From Polynucleobacter sp. IMCC 30228 (GTDB lineage Bacteria > Pseudomonadota > Gammaproteobacteria > Burkholderiales > Burkholderiaceae), in the NCBI RefSeq assembly GCF_021395205.1, contig NZ_JAJVCS010000006.1:101234-165233 (forward strand): a DNA stretch of 64,000 nt, given 5' to 3'. This document shows positions 54,894 to 63,490 of the stretch, one piece after another. The translations under genes and the position numbers were made by a program. The notes below the pieces were generated by a model, which worked only from the letters and a program-made list of their open reading frames with translations, was not told the origin of the DNA and did not search any database. The first letter of the stretch is position 1, and the number at the start of each line of letters is the position of its first letter.

Positions 54894-55367
54894 CTAATTT
54901 GCCCCTAAGGAACATTTTTTATTCATTTGGGCACAAATTTTTAGTATCGATGCGGCTGCGGTTGAGGTGCTTGATGCATCTCCATCAGCGGGGGCACTCG
55001 CTGAAATCATGATTTCAGCAGATTGGTCACTTAATGGAACAACTTTTAAGGTAATGCTTTTATTATTTTCTGACACTTTCAGTTTTAAAGTTGAAGCATC
55101 TTGAGAAACGATGGTGATTGCTTGGTTTTGCTTAGCTAGATTAATTGCTGTTGCATAAACTTTACTTGCTGGGGCATTTAAAACAACCGTAGCCATTTGA
55201 GCTGTAGGCTTTCCATTTTGATCATCTTGAGTTAGTTGGTTGATCCGACCTTCTATATGCTTAGCAGCAAAAATCCATTGGGCTGATACTGGTTCACTAA
55301 CTAAAAATAATGAGCTAACAACTAACCCCACTGTTGCAATTCTTAACGCCGGATCTTTGATGGCCAT
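54894..55367 (-). CDS. Secreted protein of unknown function (DUF3568-like)
   Basis: A 157-residue protein with a signal peptide (ATVGLVVSSLFLVSEPVSA-QWIF). The mature part carries APASKVYATAINLAKQNQAI and LKLKVSENNKSITLKVVPL, a pattern similar to the DUF3568 fold of small periplasmic proteins. Two cysteines near the C-terminus (KICAQMNKKC) could form a disulfide. No partner genes. Function not assigned. Confidence 0.55.
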   Translation of the reverse strand: MAIKDPALRIATVGLVVSSLFLVSEPVSAQWIFAAKHIEGRINQLTQDDQNGKPTAQMATVVLNAPASKVYATAINLAKQNQAITIVSQDASTLKLKVSENNKSITLKVVPLSDQSAEIMISASAPADGDASSTSTAAASILKICAQMNKKCSLGAN

Positions 55368-55380
55368 GGCTTCCCCTAAT

Positions 55381-55569
55381 TAGAGCTCCATTATGACACC
55401 TACTTGAAGCGATACCAATTTCCTAGATAAGCCCGAATTTGAATTTGTTGTACATCTGCTCTTCTTGGGTTAAAAGATGAACCCCTATTTGTCTCATAGT
55501 TGCTGACGTTGGACACCAAACCCGTCGCCAAGTAACCCCAAAATCTGTTGCACACTTGGTGATTTTTGC
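55381..55569. other. Intergenic with att-arm-like words
   Basis: About 190 bp. Near 55500-55560 it holds GTTGCTGACGTTGGACACC and TTGCACACTTGGTG, whose TTGCACAC is shared with the arm-like sequence before the att block at 46.9 kb (46923-46930). This is too short to prove a relation. Confidence 0.25.
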
Positions 55570-56346
55570 TTATTTTTTTAGAAAATTTTCTACAGATTTA
55601 CGGTGCTCGACAGAAGAAAAACAGATGCCTAGAGCCATGTTACTTAGGGAAAATATTTCATCAAGTGTCGACTCAAAACTTTGATTTACGATACGCTTAC
55701 CCAGTACAAAGGCGGGCTTAGCAGTGTCTTTGAATGAATTCGCCCATTTTTCAGCATTCAATAGTAAATCACTAGATGCTGAGTAACGATCTACGATACC
55801 GATTTTCATTGCCTCTTCAGATTTGATTCTTCTCCCTGAAAAAATTAGATCTTTAGCCAAACTCATTCCTACCCGTCGAGGCAAAAAATACATTCCACCT
55901 CCATCTGGAATAACAGCTCTCTCAATATAAGACCAGCAAAATACTGCATTTTCACTAGCGATGATGAAATCGCATGCCAATGCTAAATCGGCCCCCAATC
56001 CAAAAGCTGGCCCATTTACTGCTGCAATCATTGGCTTTGGCATATTGTGAATTAGGGTAATTAATCTCTGAATTTCTTGATGCCGCTTCCAGCCTTTCAT
56101 GGCTATTTCCCCGGGCGGTAACTCTAGTCTTTTAGCCATCACCTCAATATCACCGCCCGCACAAAAACTAGTCCCATTACCACTCAAAATAACGGCATGA
56201 ATTTTTTCATCGATTGTTATTGCCTCAAGGGCAATAAGAAGCTCATGCCTAATCTGGTCATTCAATGCATTATGCTTATTTGGTCGGTTCAGAAAAATAA
56301 GCGCCACACCATCCTTCATTTTAAAATCGATACATTCATCATTCAT
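55570..56346 (-). CDS. Enoyl-CoA hydratase/isomerase family protein
   Basis: A 258-residue crotonase. The oxyanion-hole strands are SFCAGGDIEVM and AVNGPAFGLGADLALACDFI; IFLNRPNKHNALNDQIR is at the start. The second catalytic segment (ERAVIPDGGGMYFLPRRVG) retains an acidic residue. It probably hydrates an enoyl-CoA in the catabolic route of the divergent operon. It is downstream of the IclR gene on the same strand with 38 bp between. Confidence 0.86.
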   Translation of the reverse strand: MNDECIDFKMKDGVALIFLNRPNKHNALNDQIRHELLIALEAITIDEKIHAVILSGNGTSFCAGGDIEVMAKRLELPPGEIAMKGWKRHQEIQRLITLIHNMPKPMIAAVNGPAFGLGADLALACDFIIASENAVFCWSYIERAVIPDGGGMYFLPRRVGMSLAKDLIFSGRRIKSEEAMKIGIVDRYSASSDLLLNAEKWANSFKDTAKPAFVLGKRIVNQSFESTLDEIFSLSNMALGICFSSVEHRKSVENFLKK

Positions 56347-56384
56347 AGCTATGTCCTTATTTAGATAAATATTTAGTAATCAAC

Positions 56385-57170
56385 TTAATATTTCCTACTG
56401 ATAAAAATTCTTCCGCTATCTTTCTCAATATTATGTTTTGCTTCTAACAAGTGAGGAATGATAGTTTGATGTATCTTTAGTTCGGTCAACTTTGAGCCAC
56501 TTAATGTGCAATTTAAAGCGACAGCCGGATCATCGCTACTTCCAACCCTCAGCGGCACAGCTACAGCATAAACTTTTGACTCCCAGTCCCCAAGACTAAG
56601 GCAATAGGAATTATTTGCATAAAATATTTTATCTCGATGAAAGTGATGTAAATCTTTACGGTACTGTATTGGGTAAGTAATTTTTAATCTATTCAGAATA
56701 GCGAGTTGATCTTTTTCAGAAGATGAGAGCAATAGCGCACGTCCTATCGAAGTTGTTAAAAGGGGTCTACTACTACCAATGTCAGGCTTTAAAAAATTCC
56801 GTCGATCAAGACGCATTGCATCTATATACACAACCTCAAGACGCCCAAGCATCCCTAAATTAACCGTCCACTTAGTTTTAGATGCTAATTTCTCCATATG
56901 AGGGCGCGCCAAATGACGAATTTCCATTCCAGCTAACATGGGATAGCCCAGCATCAAAACCCCCGGACCAAGCCGATACTTTTGCAAGCGATCTACTTTC
57001 AGTAAGTATCCTAATTTTTCAAGCGTATAAGTTAAGCGTGAAACAGTTGCCTTGGGGAGCGAAGTTTTTTCACATAACTCTCGATTCCCTAATAATTGAT
57101 CAGCCGGATTAAATGCCCTTAACACCTCTAGGCCCCTACTAAGGTTAATTGCAAACTGACGATCGATCAT
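56385..57170 (-). CDS. IclR family regulator
   Basis: A 261-residue transcription factor with an N-terminal winged HTH (FNPADQLLGNRELCEKTSLP then KATVSRLTYTLEKLGYL) and a C-terminal GAF-like effector domain (TTSIGRALL, VAVPLRVG). ATG 57170 has GAGGGG 8 bp upstream; the start 18 bases upstream is less likely. It is divergent from the CoA-transferase gene, with a perfect palindrome in the shared region. It likely controls both arms in response to an aromatic or short acyl compound. Confidence 0.88.
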   Translation of the reverse strand: MIDRQFAINLSRGLEVLRAFNPADQLLGNRELCEKTSLPKATVSRLTYTLEKLGYLLKVDRLQKYRLGPGVLMLGYPMLAGMEIRHLARPHMEKLASKTKWTVNLGMLGRLEVVYIDAMRLDRRNFLKPDIGSSRPLLTTSIGRALLLSSSEKDQLAILNRLKITYPIQYRKDLHHFHRDKIFYANNSYCLSLGDWESKVYAVAVPLRVGSSDDPAVALNCTLSGSKLTELKIHQTIIPHLLEAKHNIEKDSGRIFISRKY

Positions 57171-57239
57171 TTCTTTACCCCTCTTCAAGAACTTAGATCC
57201 TCTTTATGGTCATTGGGGATCACAATATATTCTAACAAC

Positions 57240-57258
57240 TGTTTCGCTAGGCGAAACA
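57240..57258. promoter_or_regulatory. 19-bp palindrome in the IclR/CoA-transferase intergenic region
   Basis: TGTTTCGCTAGGCGAAACA, arms of 8 bases with a TAG centre, perfect. It sits 69 bp upstream of the iclR start and 64 bp upstream of the CoA-transferase ATG, the classic place for an IclR operator acting on both promoters. Confidence 0.8.
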
Positions 57259-57321
57259 CACGGATAGCCCTAATTTTCTCTGATTCAATAGAATTGCTTA
57301 CTAAAATGCACTTAAATCAAT

Positions 57322-58542
57322 ATGCACACGCCACAAATACATAGTAGTAATAAAGGCCCTTTATCTGGTATTCGCATTCTGGATATGGCCACCGTTATTG
57401 CCGGCCCATTTGCAGCGACGCTGTGTGCCGACCTAGGCGCTGAAGTCACTAAATTAGAGTTGCCTGCGAGCAATGATCCCTTAAGAACTTTTGCCCCGAT
57501 GAAGGATCATCATTCTTTATATTGGAAAGTCACTAATAGAGGTAAACAAGGCATTACTTTGGATGTGCGCAAACCTAAGGGACGAGAAATTTTTCTAAGG
57601 ATGCTTCCCCTTTTTGATGTTCTAGTAGAAAATTTTAGAACTGGCACCCTCGATCAGTGGGGGCTTGATATCAAAACCTTACATCAAGCTAATCCGCAAC
57701 TTATTATTCTTCGTCTCACTGGGTTTGGCCAAACTGGACCCTATGCCAGACGGCCAGGTTTTGCTCGAATATTTGAGGCGATGAGCGGCTTTACAAACCT
57801 AACGGGAATGGCAGAAGGCCCCCCTCAGCACATGAATTACCCATTAGGAGATGTAGTTTCTGGCCTATTTGGAGCCTTTTCTATTGCGGCCGCTTTAGTT
57901 GAAAGCTCTCAGTCGAAAAATAGAGTCGGTCGAGAAATCGACCTGTCAGCAACCGAAGCAATGATGCGCCTACTTGACCCTCTCGCAGCTGAATATGAAC
58001 AATTAAATTACATTCGAGCGCGCACTGGATCACGGGCGACATATACGGCGCCTTCTAATATTTACAAAACATCAGATGATGTTTGGATTAGCGTCGTTGG
58101 CTCATCCGAACCAATATTTAAGCGGTTCTGCTCTGCAATGGGAGTGGATGAATTAGCAAACAATTCTAAATTTTCTAATAATCAGTCGCGCCTAAAAAAC
58201 TTGGATGAATTAGACCAAATTATTTCTAACTGGTGTTCTTCTCAGACTTTTGAACACTTAGCAGTAGTTCTTAACAAGAATGAGGTGCCCTTTACCAAAG
58301 TTTATGGGATTGATGATGTATTAAATGATCCCCACTTTAAAGAACGTAAAGCCATCATCCGACTTCCCGATGAAGATCTGGGCAGTATTCCAGCGCCTTG
58401 CATAGTGCCGCGCTTTTCTGGGGTTGCCGAATATATTCCCCATAGCGGCTCAAAAACTGGTGCGCACAATATTTCTTTTTATTCTGAACTTGGTTTGAGC
58501 AACGAAGAAATTTCCCAACTAAAAGCTGACAAGGTTATCTAA
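57322..58542 (+). CDS. Class III CoA-transferase (CaiB/BaiF)
   Basis: A 406-residue family III CoA-transferase that moves CoA from a donor thioester to an acid via an aspartyl-CoA anhydride. Motifs: GIRILDMATVIAGPFAATLCADLGAEV at the start (shown in part), the catalytic aspartate in YPLGDVVSGL (Asp177), and SLYWKVTNRGKQGI. It activates the substrate of this operon without ATP. First gene of a plus-strand unit with maoC after 12 bp. Confidence 0.88.
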   Translation: MHTPQIHSSNKGPLSGIRILDMATVIAGPFAATLCADLGAEVTKLELPASNDPLRTFAPMKDHHSLYWKVTNRGKQGITLDVRKPKGREIFLRMLPLFDVLVENFRTGTLDQWGLDIKTLHQANPQLIILRLTGFGQTGPYARRPGFARIFEAMSGFTNLTGMAEGPPQHMNYPLGDVVSGLFGAFSIAAALVESSQSKNRVGREIDLSATEAMMRLLDPLAAEYEQLNYIRARTGSRATYTAPSNIYKTSDDVWISVVGSSEPIFKRFCSAMGVDELANNSKFSNNQSRLKNLDELDQIISNWCSSQTFEHLAVVLNKNEVPFTKVYGIDDVLNDPHFKERKAIIRLPDEDLGSIPAPCIVPRFSGVAEYIPHSGSKTGAHNISFYSELGLSNEEISQLKADKVI

Positions 58543-58554
58543 AAGGAATATTGC

Positions 58555-59037
58555 ATGCATAAAATTAAACTTAACTCTCTTAATGAATTAAAAAATTGGG
58601 TTGGTAAACAACTTCCTCCTTCCGATTGGCAGACGATTACTCAAGAGCGTATTAATTTATTTGCTGAGGCTGGCGGAGACGATCAATGGATACACGTAGA
58701 CCCAGTAAGAGCAGCAAAAGATTCTCCCTATGGAGTCACTATTGCTCATGGTTTTTTAACCCTCTCATTATTAAGTCGTTTTTTTACAGATACTGTTCTC
58801 ATCGATGGCGTTACCCTATCTATTAATTATGGAACTAACAAAGTCAGATTTACGGATCCAGTTTTAGTTAATGCAAGGGTTCGCGCTCATTTCACCTTAA
58901 TGTCTTTAGAGGCATTTAAAGGGGGCGTACAAATTATTTGGAATGTTTCTATGGAACAAGAAGGTAAAGAGCGGCCTTGTTTAATCGCAGAATGGGTAAG
59001 TCGACGGTATGGAGAATTTAGTAATGAAGCTTCGTAG
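58555..59037 (+). CDS. MaoC-like (R)-specific enoyl-CoA hydratase
   Basis: A 160-residue hot-dog-fold protein. The dyad motif FAEAGGDDQWIHVDP (Asp/His) and the following GVTIAHGFLTLSLLSRF are the MaoC/NodN signature. It probably hydrates an enoyl-CoA to an (R)-3-hydroxyacyl-CoA. It has 12 bp to the upstream CoA-transferase and 31 bp to the acyl-CoA dehydrogenase. Confidence 0.88.
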   Translation: MHKIKLNSLNELKNWVGKQLPPSDWQTITQERINLFAEAGGDDQWIHVDPVRAAKDSPYGVTIAHGFLTLSLLSRFFTDTVLIDGVTLSINYGTNKVRFTDPVLVNARVRAHFTLMSLEAFKGGVQIIWNVSMEQEGKERPCLIAEWVSRRYGEFSNEAS

Positions 59038-59068
59038 TGCATTTCACTATTTTGATTAAGGAGGCACT

Positions 59069-60229
59069 ATGATTCGCAACCCAAACGAATTCTCTTCTTT
59101 TTTAGATTCACTAAAAAAATATTGCAAAAATAAGCTTATTCCTCGAGAAGCAGAGGTTGCCTTACGCGATGAAGTACCCACTGATATCGTGAGCGATATG
59201 GCTGAGTTTGGACTATTTGGATTTTCAATCCCAGAGGCCTATGGTGGATTTGGCATGACTACAGAAGAACTAGTCTTAGCTGCAATAGAACTATCTCAAT
59301 GCTCTGTTGCCTTTCGTGCGCGGGTGGGGACCAATACAGGAATTGGGTCGGAAGCATTAGTTGCTGATGGATCAGAATCACAAAAAGCATTATATTTGCC
59401 TAGATTAGCTAGCGGAGAAATTACTGGCTGCTTCGCTATTACCGAGCCTGACGCGGGTTCAGATGCAGCCTCTTTAAAAACTTCGGCACGTAAAGATGGG
59501 GGTGATTTCATCCTAAATGGTATTAAATGCTTTATTACTAATGCACCTATTTCCGATCTTTTTACGGTCATGGCAAGAACAGATCAAAATAAGCCTAAAG
59601 CTGATGGCGTCTCTGCCTTTTTAGTAGAAAAAAATACACCGGGCCTTACTGTTGGCAGTCCATACAAAAAAATGGGGCAAGCAGGATCCCCAGTTTCAGA
59701 AGTATATTTTGAAAACTGCCGCATTCCTGCTAGCAACCTTATTGGGGTAGAAGGCGCAGGCTTTAAAACCGCAATGAAAGTATTGAATAAGCAACGCATC
59801 CATTTGGCAGCACTTTGTATTGGTCCTGCTATTCGAATGTTAGATGAAATTGTGAAATATACATCCCTTAGAACACAATTTGGTAAGTCCATCGGCGCCT
59901 TTCAGTTGGTGCAAGCCATGATTGCAGATTGTCAAACCGAAATTTATGCCGCTAAAGCACTTGTTTTAGAAACCGCTCGCAAACGAGATGCAGGAGAAGA
60001 TGTCACGATGGAGGCCTCCATTTGCAAATATTTTGCCTCTGAGATGTGTGGAAGAGTTGCCGATCGATGTGTGCAGATGTTGGGGGGTTATGGCTATATT
60101 GCTGATAATCCGATTGAAAGATTTTACCGAGATGTTCGTCTATTCCGCCTTTACGAAGGAACAAGCCAAATACATCAACTGAATATCGCCAGAAATACGT
60201 TTAAACATGCTGGACTTTCCCTGAACTAA
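59069..60229 (+). CDS. Acyl-CoA dehydrogenase
   Basis: A 386-residue FAD flavoenzyme, two-electron oxidation of an acyl-CoA to an enoyl-CoA with ETF as acceptor. Motifs: CFAITEPDAGSDAASLKT, FITNAP, MLGGYGYI, and the C-terminal RLYEGTSQIHQL with the catalytic-base glutamate at about residue 363. AAGGAGG at 59059 is a strong ribosome site. Third gene of the operon. Confidence 0.92.
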   Translation: MIRNPNEFSSFLDSLKKYCKNKLIPREAEVALRDEVPTDIVSDMAEFGLFGFSIPEAYGGFGMTTEELVLAAIELSQCSVAFRARVGTNTGIGSEALVADGSESQKALYLPRLASGEITGCFAITEPDAGSDAASLKTSARKDGGDFILNGIKCFITNAPISDLFTVMARTDQNKPKADGVSAFLVEKNTPGLTVGSPYKKMGQAGSPVSEVYFENCRIPASNLIGVEGAGFKTAMKVLNKQRIHLAALCIGPAIRMLDEIVKYTSLRTQFGKSIGAFQLVQAMIADCQTEIYAAKALVLETARKRDAGEDVTMEASICKYFASEMCGRVADRCVQMLGGYGYIADNPIERFYRDVRLFRLYEGTSQIHQLNIARNTFKHAGLSLN

Positions 60230-60250
60230 TACTCTTATTTTGGAAAAATT

Positions 60251-61222
60251 ATGAAAATCAAATTTTATTCAACTATCGTCTTTTTACTCGGCTTAGTTAG
60301 TCCCATTACAACTTGGGGACAAACAGCTAACTACCCCAATCGCCCTATTAAAATCATTGTTCCTTATGCTGCTGGTGGTGGCACTGATTCTGCAGCAAGA
60401 GCAATTAGCCAAAAATTAGGGCAATTACTTGGCCAACCTATCATTGTTGAAAATAAACCTGGAGCTTCTACGCAAACTGGTACCCTTTCAGTCGTCAAAG
60501 CTCCTGCAGATGGCTATACCCTATTGATGGGAACAGCCAACTTAGCAACGAATGTGGCCTTGTTTGATAAATTGCCATACGATGCTCAAAAGGATTTAAT
60601 ACCGGTTAACCTCATAACTAAGGTACCTGTTTATATCTTCGTACCTGGTAATTCTAGTATTAAAAATGTTCCTGATTTAATCGCTCAATCGAAATTAACT
60701 CCTAATGGCTTATCTTATTCATCACCAGGAAATGGCAGTAGCGCACATTTGGCGGGTGAGCTTTTTAAAAGCGACTCAAAAAGCAATCTTCAGCATATCC
60801 CCTACAAAGGAAGTTCAGAGGCAACGACGGCCCTCATTGGGGGTCAAGTTCAGCTAAGCTTTGATAATTACGGCCCAGTAATGGCTCAAGTCAAGGCTGG
60901 AAATGCAATGCCAATAGCAATTGCTATGCCGGCAAGGTCTAGTTTTACGCCCAATGTACCCACTTTGAAAGAATTTGGTTATCCAATGGAAGCATATGCT
61001 TGGTGGGGAATTTTGGCGCCTGCCGGAACCCCAAATCCCATTATTGAGCGGCTAAATAATGCTATACAAACTGCTCTAAAGGATCCTGAAGTACGTGATA
61101 ACCTCCAAAAACAGGGGGTCGAGATTATCGGTAGCACCCCAACTGAATTTGCTGACCACATTAAAGCAGAGACTATTAAGTGGTCACAGGTTACCAAGCA
61201 AGCCAATATTAAAGCTCAATAA
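60251..61222 (+). CDS. Bug/TctC-type receptor
   Basis: A 323-residue periplasmic binding protein of the Bug family. A signal peptide ends near TTWGQ; the mature start is ANYPNRPIKIIVPYAAGGGTDSAAR, with ENKPGASTQTG and APADGYTLLMG as family blocks. The ligand is inferred to be the substrate of the operon. No TctA/TctB genes in the window. It is 21 bp after the acyl-CoA dehydrogenase and 1 bp before the AcuI-like gene. Confidence 0.87.
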   Translation: MKIKFYSTIVFLLGLVSPITTWGQTANYPNRPIKIIVPYAAGGGTDSAARAISQKLGQLLGQPIIVENKPGASTQTGTLSVVKAPADGYTLLMGTANLATNVALFDKLPYDAQKDLIPVNLITKVPVYIFVPGNSSIKNVPDLIAQSKLTPNGLSYSSPGNGSSAHLAGELFKSDSKSNLQHIPYKGSSEATTALIGGQVQLSFDNYGPVMAQVKAGNAMPIAIAMPARSSFTPNVPTLKEFGYPMEAYAWWGILAPAGTPNPIIERLNNAIQTALKDPEVRDNLQKQGVEIIGSTPTEFADHIKAETIKWSQVTKQANIKAQ

Positions 61223-61223
61223 T

Positions 61224-62213
61224 ATGCAAGGCATTTTTAAAGCTTTTCGCCTTCACTCCATTGACGGTGTGGTCACTAGAAAAATTGAGTCCATCCAATT
61301 GGATTCTTTGAGTCCTGGCAATGTGATTATCAAGGTGGCATTTTCTAGTATTAACTACAAGGATGCACTCGCTTCAAAAGGTCTTAACAATATCGTACGT
61401 GAATGGCCAAGAATTAGCGGCATTGACCTAACTGGAATCGTTGTCGAGTCACATGATTTACGCTTTAGCCCAGGAGATGAAGTATTAGTAAATGGCTGCG
61501 GAATTGGGGTTGATCATGATGGTGGTCATGCAGAATACGCGCGAGTGAACGCAGATTGGGTTATGAAGTTGCCGTCAGGCCTCACTCTACTTGATGCTGC
61601 CACTATTGGTGTTGCTGGATACACGGCAGGGCTATCTTTAGACTTAATGGAACTAAATGGTCTAAATACCCAAGGCGGTCCAATCCTAGTAACCGGCGCA
61701 ACAGGAGGTGTCGCTACTATTGCCATCGATATGTTGTCTCAAAGAGGTTACCAAGTTACCGCCATGAGTGGAAAGCCGAACGAGACGGCATATCTTAAAA
61801 ACCTTGGTGCCTCAGAAGTCATTGGCCGCATTTCGCCAGAGAGCTCATTTAAACCCCTTGAAAAAGCCCAATGGGCTGGGGCGATCGATTCTGTCGGTGG
61901 ATATACCCTATCTTGGCTTACTCGTGTCATGCAAACAAGCGGAATAATTGCTGCCTTTGGAAATGCTGGTGGAGCAGAACTAGATACTACTGTTGTACCC
62001 TTTATTCTTAGAGGAATACGTTTAATAGGCATTAATGCTAATTCTCCCATGAATATAAGAGAAAAAATCTGGAAGAAGATTGCCAACGAATATCGCCCTA
62101 CCCATTTAAAAGAAATCGCCAGCATAATTGGCATAGAAAAGTTAGCGCATCACCTAGATCTCACCTTGGCAGGAAAATCAAAGGGCAGAATAGTAATTGA
62201 TATGACTAAATAA
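61224..62213 (+). CDS. AcuI/YhdH-type MDR reductase, second copy
   Basis: A 329-residue paralogue of the 41615 protein. Motifs: VAFSSINYKDALASKG, SGIDLTGIVVESHD, VTGATGGVATIAIDML (NADPH) and WAGAIDSVGG. The frame extends back into the Bug gene, but ATG 61224 (MQGIFKAFRLHSIDG) is the right start. The role inferred is reduction of an enoyl-CoA or quinone in the pathway; the reading as acryloyl-CoA reductase is by family only. Confidence 0.8.
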   Translation: MQGIFKAFRLHSIDGVVTRKIESIQLDSLSPGNVIIKVAFSSINYKDALASKGLNNIVREWPRISGIDLTGIVVESHDLRFSPGDEVLVNGCGIGVDHDGGHAEYARVNADWVMKLPSGLTLLDAATIGVAGYTAGLSLDLMELNGLNTQGGPILVTGATGGVATIAIDMLSQRGYQVTAMSGKPNETAYLKNLGASEVIGRISPESSFKPLEKAQWAGAIDSVGGYTLSWLTRVMQTSGIIAAFGNAGGAELDTTVVPFILRGIRLIGINANSPMNIREKIWKKIANEYRPTHLKEIASIIGIEKLAHHLDLTLAGKSKGRIVIDMTK

Positions 62214-62250
62214 AATTTGCAAATTAGAAAAAAGAAAGCTAGGAGCCAAT

Positions 62251-63225
62251 ATGAAGCGTCGAGAATTTCTCATTACTATCCCCAGCATTGGTCTTTACCC
62301 TTTAACATCTTATGCTGAAGCAGGTTTTCCAAGTAATTCGATCAAAATAGTTTGCCCCTACGCAGCAGGTGGTGGTCCTGATATTCAGTTGAGACAAGCA
62401 GCGCCTTATCTAGGAGAAGCTTTCAAACAAACAATCATTGTTGAGAATAAAGTTGGGGCTGGCGGAGTGCTTGCGACTCAATATGCGGCCCAGTCAGCGC
62501 CTGATGGCTATACACTTATGCTTGGATCAAACATACAATTAATTCAAAAAATCATTAAGCCAGAAATTTCAATTAATCCATTGGCGGATTTTGCACCCAT
62601 TAGTAATATGTACTCTTTCCCAACAGTGATGATGGTTGCTGCAGATTCGCCTTACAAGCGAGCTGAGGATGTGATCGCTGCTGCCAAAGCTAACCCAGGT
62701 TCCATGAACTATGGATCAGGCGGTATTGGAACTTCAGCGCATATTGCAGGCGCCACCTTCGTCACACTGAACAATTTAAAGGTAACACATATCCCATTAA
62801 AAGGATCAGTAGAAATTGCTACATCTCTAATTCGAGGTGATACACAGTTTGCATTTCCTATAGCGGGAACAGCTGTTCCGTTGGTAAAGGGTGGAAAAGT
62901 CCGTGCACTAGCTGTGACGAGTAAAAATCGACTAGTTCAATTACCGGAAGTTCCAACCCTCAATGAGATTATGAAAAATGAACTGACAATTCAAGAATCA
63001 TGGTTTGGAATGTGGGCTCCGGTCAAAACACCTCGAGATAAGATCGACACATTATTTCAAGGAATCACCAAAGTCCTGAATATCAAAGCCCTTAAAAATA
63101 CCTATGAAGATGCTGGCAATTTAGTCACACCAAGTCAAAGTCCGCAAAGCTTTGCCCTATATATGATTAACGAAAATAAAAAATGGGCTGAAATTATTCG
63201 CCTTACCGGCATAACCGCTGAGTAA
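62251..63225 (+). CDS. Bug/TctC-type receptor with Tat-like signal
   Basis: A 324-residue Bug protein. The N-terminus MKRREFLITIPSIGLYPLTS has an RRxFL pattern as in Tat signals, ending near SYAEA. The mature part has FPSNSIKIVCPYAAGGGPD and ENKVGAGGVLATQYAAQSAP, family-typical. Second receptor of the same operon. It ends 12 bp before an att-like block. Confidence 0.86.
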   Translation: MKRREFLITIPSIGLYPLTSYAEAGFPSNSIKIVCPYAAGGGPDIQLRQAAPYLGEAFKQTIIVENKVGAGGVLATQYAAQSAPDGYTLMLGSNIQLIQKIIKPEISINPLADFAPISNMYSFPTVMMVAADSPYKRAEDVIAAAKANPGSMNYGSGGIGTSAHIAGATFVTLNNLKVTHIPLKGSVEIATSLIRGDTQFAFPIAGTAVPLVKGGKVRALAVTSKNRLVQLPEVPTLNEIMKNELTIQESWFGMWAPVKTPRDKIDTLFQGITKVLNIKALKNTYEDAGNLVTPSQSPQSFALYMINENKKWAEIIRLTGITAE

Positions 63226-63237
63226 CAGATTGACTAA

Positions 63238-63322
63238 ACTAGTCACCTTGACACTTATAACCCATTGAATTAATAAGGGTTTTAAGTGGAACAACATTCT
63301 TTTAATTCGTTGGGTGCGTGGA
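63238..63322 (+). repeat. att-like block, copy of 46881-47008
   Basis: ACTAGTCACC (63238) is followed by TTGACACTTATAACCCATTG (63248), then GGAACAAC and CTTTTAATTCGTTGGGTGCG, matching the 46.9-kb block base for base in most places, including the tRNA-Lys anticodon-to-variable core in degenerate form. A 45-bp stretch present at 46891-46935 is missing here. The tRNA 3' end and the insert are absent. Confidence 0.7.
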
Positions 63323-63490
63323 CAAGTAAAGTATGTGGTGATGAGTCAGCAGCAATATCAATATCTTCGCGAATGCGAGCTTGAAGCTGCACTAGCTGAA
63401 TCTAAAAGTGACTTAGTACAAGGTCGCTTTGTTAAAGAAACAGTGGCTCAGCATATTAAACGCCTAAAGCAAATCAATAAATCTGCATAA
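63311..63490 (+). pseudogene. Phd/YefM-type antitoxin, 5'-truncated by att-like block
   Basis: In frame, WVRGQVKYVVMSQQQYQYLR then ECELEAALAESKSDLVQGRF and a stop at 63490. The segment VRGxxxYVVM...QYLRECELEAALAES is the middle and C-terminal part of Phd/YefM antitoxins paired with RelE/YafQ-type toxins. The N-terminal DNA-binding half that should precede it is replaced by att-like sequence. An ATG at 63341 gives a 49-residue product that could still bind the toxin. Confidence 0.7.
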
